Shown: positions 63,032 to 64,000 of the stretch, piece after piece
How positions within the stretch are numbered: position 1 is the stretch's first letter
Layout: every line of letters starts with the position of its first letter
Origin: Parvibaculum indicum
GTDB taxonomy: Bacteria > Pseudomonadota > Alphaproteobacteria > Parvibaculales > Parvibaculaceae
Reading direction: 5' to 3'
Assembly: GCF_011762095.1 (NCBI RefSeq)
Contig: NZ_JAASQO010000009.1
Location: 1 to 64,000, forward strand
Length of the DNA stretch: 64,000 bases
Notes under the pieces: generated by a model
Seen by the model: only the letters and a program-made list of their open reading frames with translations
What the model was told of the DNA's origin: nothing
Databases searched by the model: none
Translations under genes and position numbers: made by a program

Positions 63032-64000
63032 TTACTCGCCCCCCTCCGCGCGCTCGGGAAAGGCAGGGTCCGCCTCGATGAGATGGCGGGGCCAGGCCAC
63101 ATATACCCGCGCGCCCCGGGGGCCATCCTCTCGATTGCCGATATGGACGGTGGCGCCTGTGCGCTCCAGCAGAGTCTTGCCGATGAAGAAACCAAGCCCC
63201 ATCCCCTGATGGGAATGTTCCGGATCGGCGGGCGCGCCCTTGCGCCGGGGCCGCGTCGTGACATAGGGCTCGCCCAGCCGCTCCAGCACGTCCGGCCCGA
63301 AACCGGGGCCATCATCCACGATTTCCACCGCGATTTCTTCCGGCGAGTAGCGCGCGGTCACGGTCACTTCGTTCTCGGCGAAATCGGCAGCGTTCTCGAC
63401 GAAATTGCCCAATCCGTAGAGCACTTCGGGCCGGCGCCAGAGATCCGGCTCCTCGCCATCGGCTTCGTCGCTTTCCACATCGAGGCGGAAGCCCACATCC
63501 ATGTCGCTATGCGGCCGCACGACCTCTTCCAGCAGGGCATGAAGCGGCAGGCGTGAATAGATCATGTCGTCCGCGCTGGGGCGGCGGGACAGGCGCGAAA
63601 GAATTTCCCGACAGCGTTCGGCCTGGCTTGCGATCAGGCGAAGGTCTTCCTTCATTTCCTCGTCGCTCTGTCCACCACGCTCCAGTTCGCGCGAGACGAG
63701 AGAGATGGTGCCGAGCGGCGTGCCGAGTTCATGCGCCGCCGCCGCGGCAAGCCCGTCCAGCGCGGAGAGACGCTGCGCCCGCGACAACACCGCCTGCGTT
63801 GCCGCCAGCGCGGCGGACATATGCCGCGATTCCTGCGCGACCCGCCAGGCATAGGCCGCCATAAAGGCGAGCCCGATGGTGAGCGATGTCCAGATACCGA
63901 TGATGTAGAGGCGGGGAAGCACGAGCGTTTCGCCGTTCACCCAGGGCAGCGGCATATGCACCGTGGCAAGCGCCGTCACATAGACCAGCGCCAGCAGGAG
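63032..64000 (-). CDS. actS: ActS/RegB/PrrB-type redox-sensing histidine kinase, 5' end outside the window
   Basis: The frame stays open to the right edge, so the N-terminal membrane part is only partly present: one or two membrane helices remain, including PRLYIIGIWTSLTIGLAFMA. The dimerisation helix carries the phosphoacceptor H in AAAAHELGTPLGTI, the strongly conserved RegB H-box; the ATPase has N in NFVENAADFA, DDGPGFG and GLGFFIGKTLL. The redox-sensing cysteine region between H-box and ATPase is not obvious. It signals to ActR downstream. Confidence 0.93.
   Translation of the reverse strand, partial: LLLALVYVTALATVHMPLPWVNGETLVLPRLYIIGIWTSLTIGLAFMAAYAWRVAQESRHMSAALAATQAVLSRAQRLSALDGLAAAAAHELGTPLGTISLVSRELERGGQSDEEMKEDLRLIASQAERCREILSRLSRRPSADDMIYSRLPLHALLEEVVRPHSDMDVGFRLDVESDEADGEEPDLWRRPEVLYGLGNFVENAADFAENEVTVTARYSPEEIAVEIVDDGPGFGPDVLERLGEPYVTTRPRRKGAPADPEHSHQGMGLGFFIGKTLLERTGATVHIGNREDGPRGARVYVAWPRHLIEADPAFPERAEGGE

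Noticed and set aside
1-64000. CRISPR array or rRNA operon
   Set aside because: No regularly spaced identical 25-40-bp repeats with unique spacers and no rRNA-like sequence were seen; the only regular repeat is the in-frame 150-bp autotransporter array.

Overview
The window looks like chromosome from a GC-rich alphaproteobacterium, probably in or near Hyphomicrobiales/Parvibaculum-like lineages. The reasons are an ActR/ActS (RegA/RegB) redox two-component pair, an MmcB-type DNA repair protein, a Crp/Fnr regulator, P450 and di-iron oxidase-like genes, and the GC-rich, palindromic intergenic repeats common in this class. The genus is a guess; no rRNA or marker gene is present to confirm it.

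Positions 1-24322 are a genomic island that continues beyond the left edge. Its right end is a P4-type tyrosine integrase (22739-24097) next to a 45-bp 3' fragment of tRNA-Arg(CCG), the signature of an att site. The island cargo is mostly anti-phage. Operon A (22454 down to 10803, minus strand) begins with a HigBA toxin-antitoxin pair behind a palindromic promoter. It continues, nearly always with stop/start overlaps, through an OLD-family nuclease and a UvrD helicase (Gabija-like pair), an MmeI/YeeA-type adenine methylase, a HEPN-like protein, an SF2 helicase, a GIY-YIG protein and a truncated GHKL ATPase. Operon B (10752 down to 2513) begins with a MerR-like regulator behind twin 23-bp palindromes. 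It continues with a large adenine methylase, a PD-(D/E)XK-like protein, a small ORF, a second PD-(D/E)XK-like protein, a Lit-type EF-Tu protease homologue, a GIY-YIG/zinc-ribbon protein and a HEPN-like protein. Left of it lie an AAA/DUF4143 ATPase bracketed by about 50-bp direct repeats, and an ArdC antirestriction gene that has lost its C-terminus.

From 24323 on the sequence reads as core chromosome: an SRPBCC protein, an AraC regulator, an autotransporter with five exact 150-bp repeats, a short AT-rich orphan membrane gene beside an SDR remnant, a TetR regulator with three operator-like sites next to NTF2-like, isochorismatase-like and YHS genes, a TrhA/hemolysin III protein and a Crp/Fnr regulator. 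A PHO-box-controlled OprO/OprP-type porin and a phosphate-binding-like protein follow, then an alcohol dehydrogenase, truncated hemoglobin and MFS transporter, alkylation repair (Ada-AlkA fusion plus Ogt), and the complete late biotin pathway (bioD-bioF divergent from bioB-bioA).

The right part holds ParA and SPOR proteins, a HAD hydrolase, a cytochrome P450, a TerB-like protein, an RND/MMPL transporter, and two paralogous di-iron ferritin-like proteins that share a 14-bp palindrome upstream and flank a YegD-type Hsp70. A phosphotransferase, MmcB, ActR and a partial ActS finish the window. The strongest candidates for something undescribed are the two compound defence operons, above all the HigBA-headed one, and the di-iron paralog locus.
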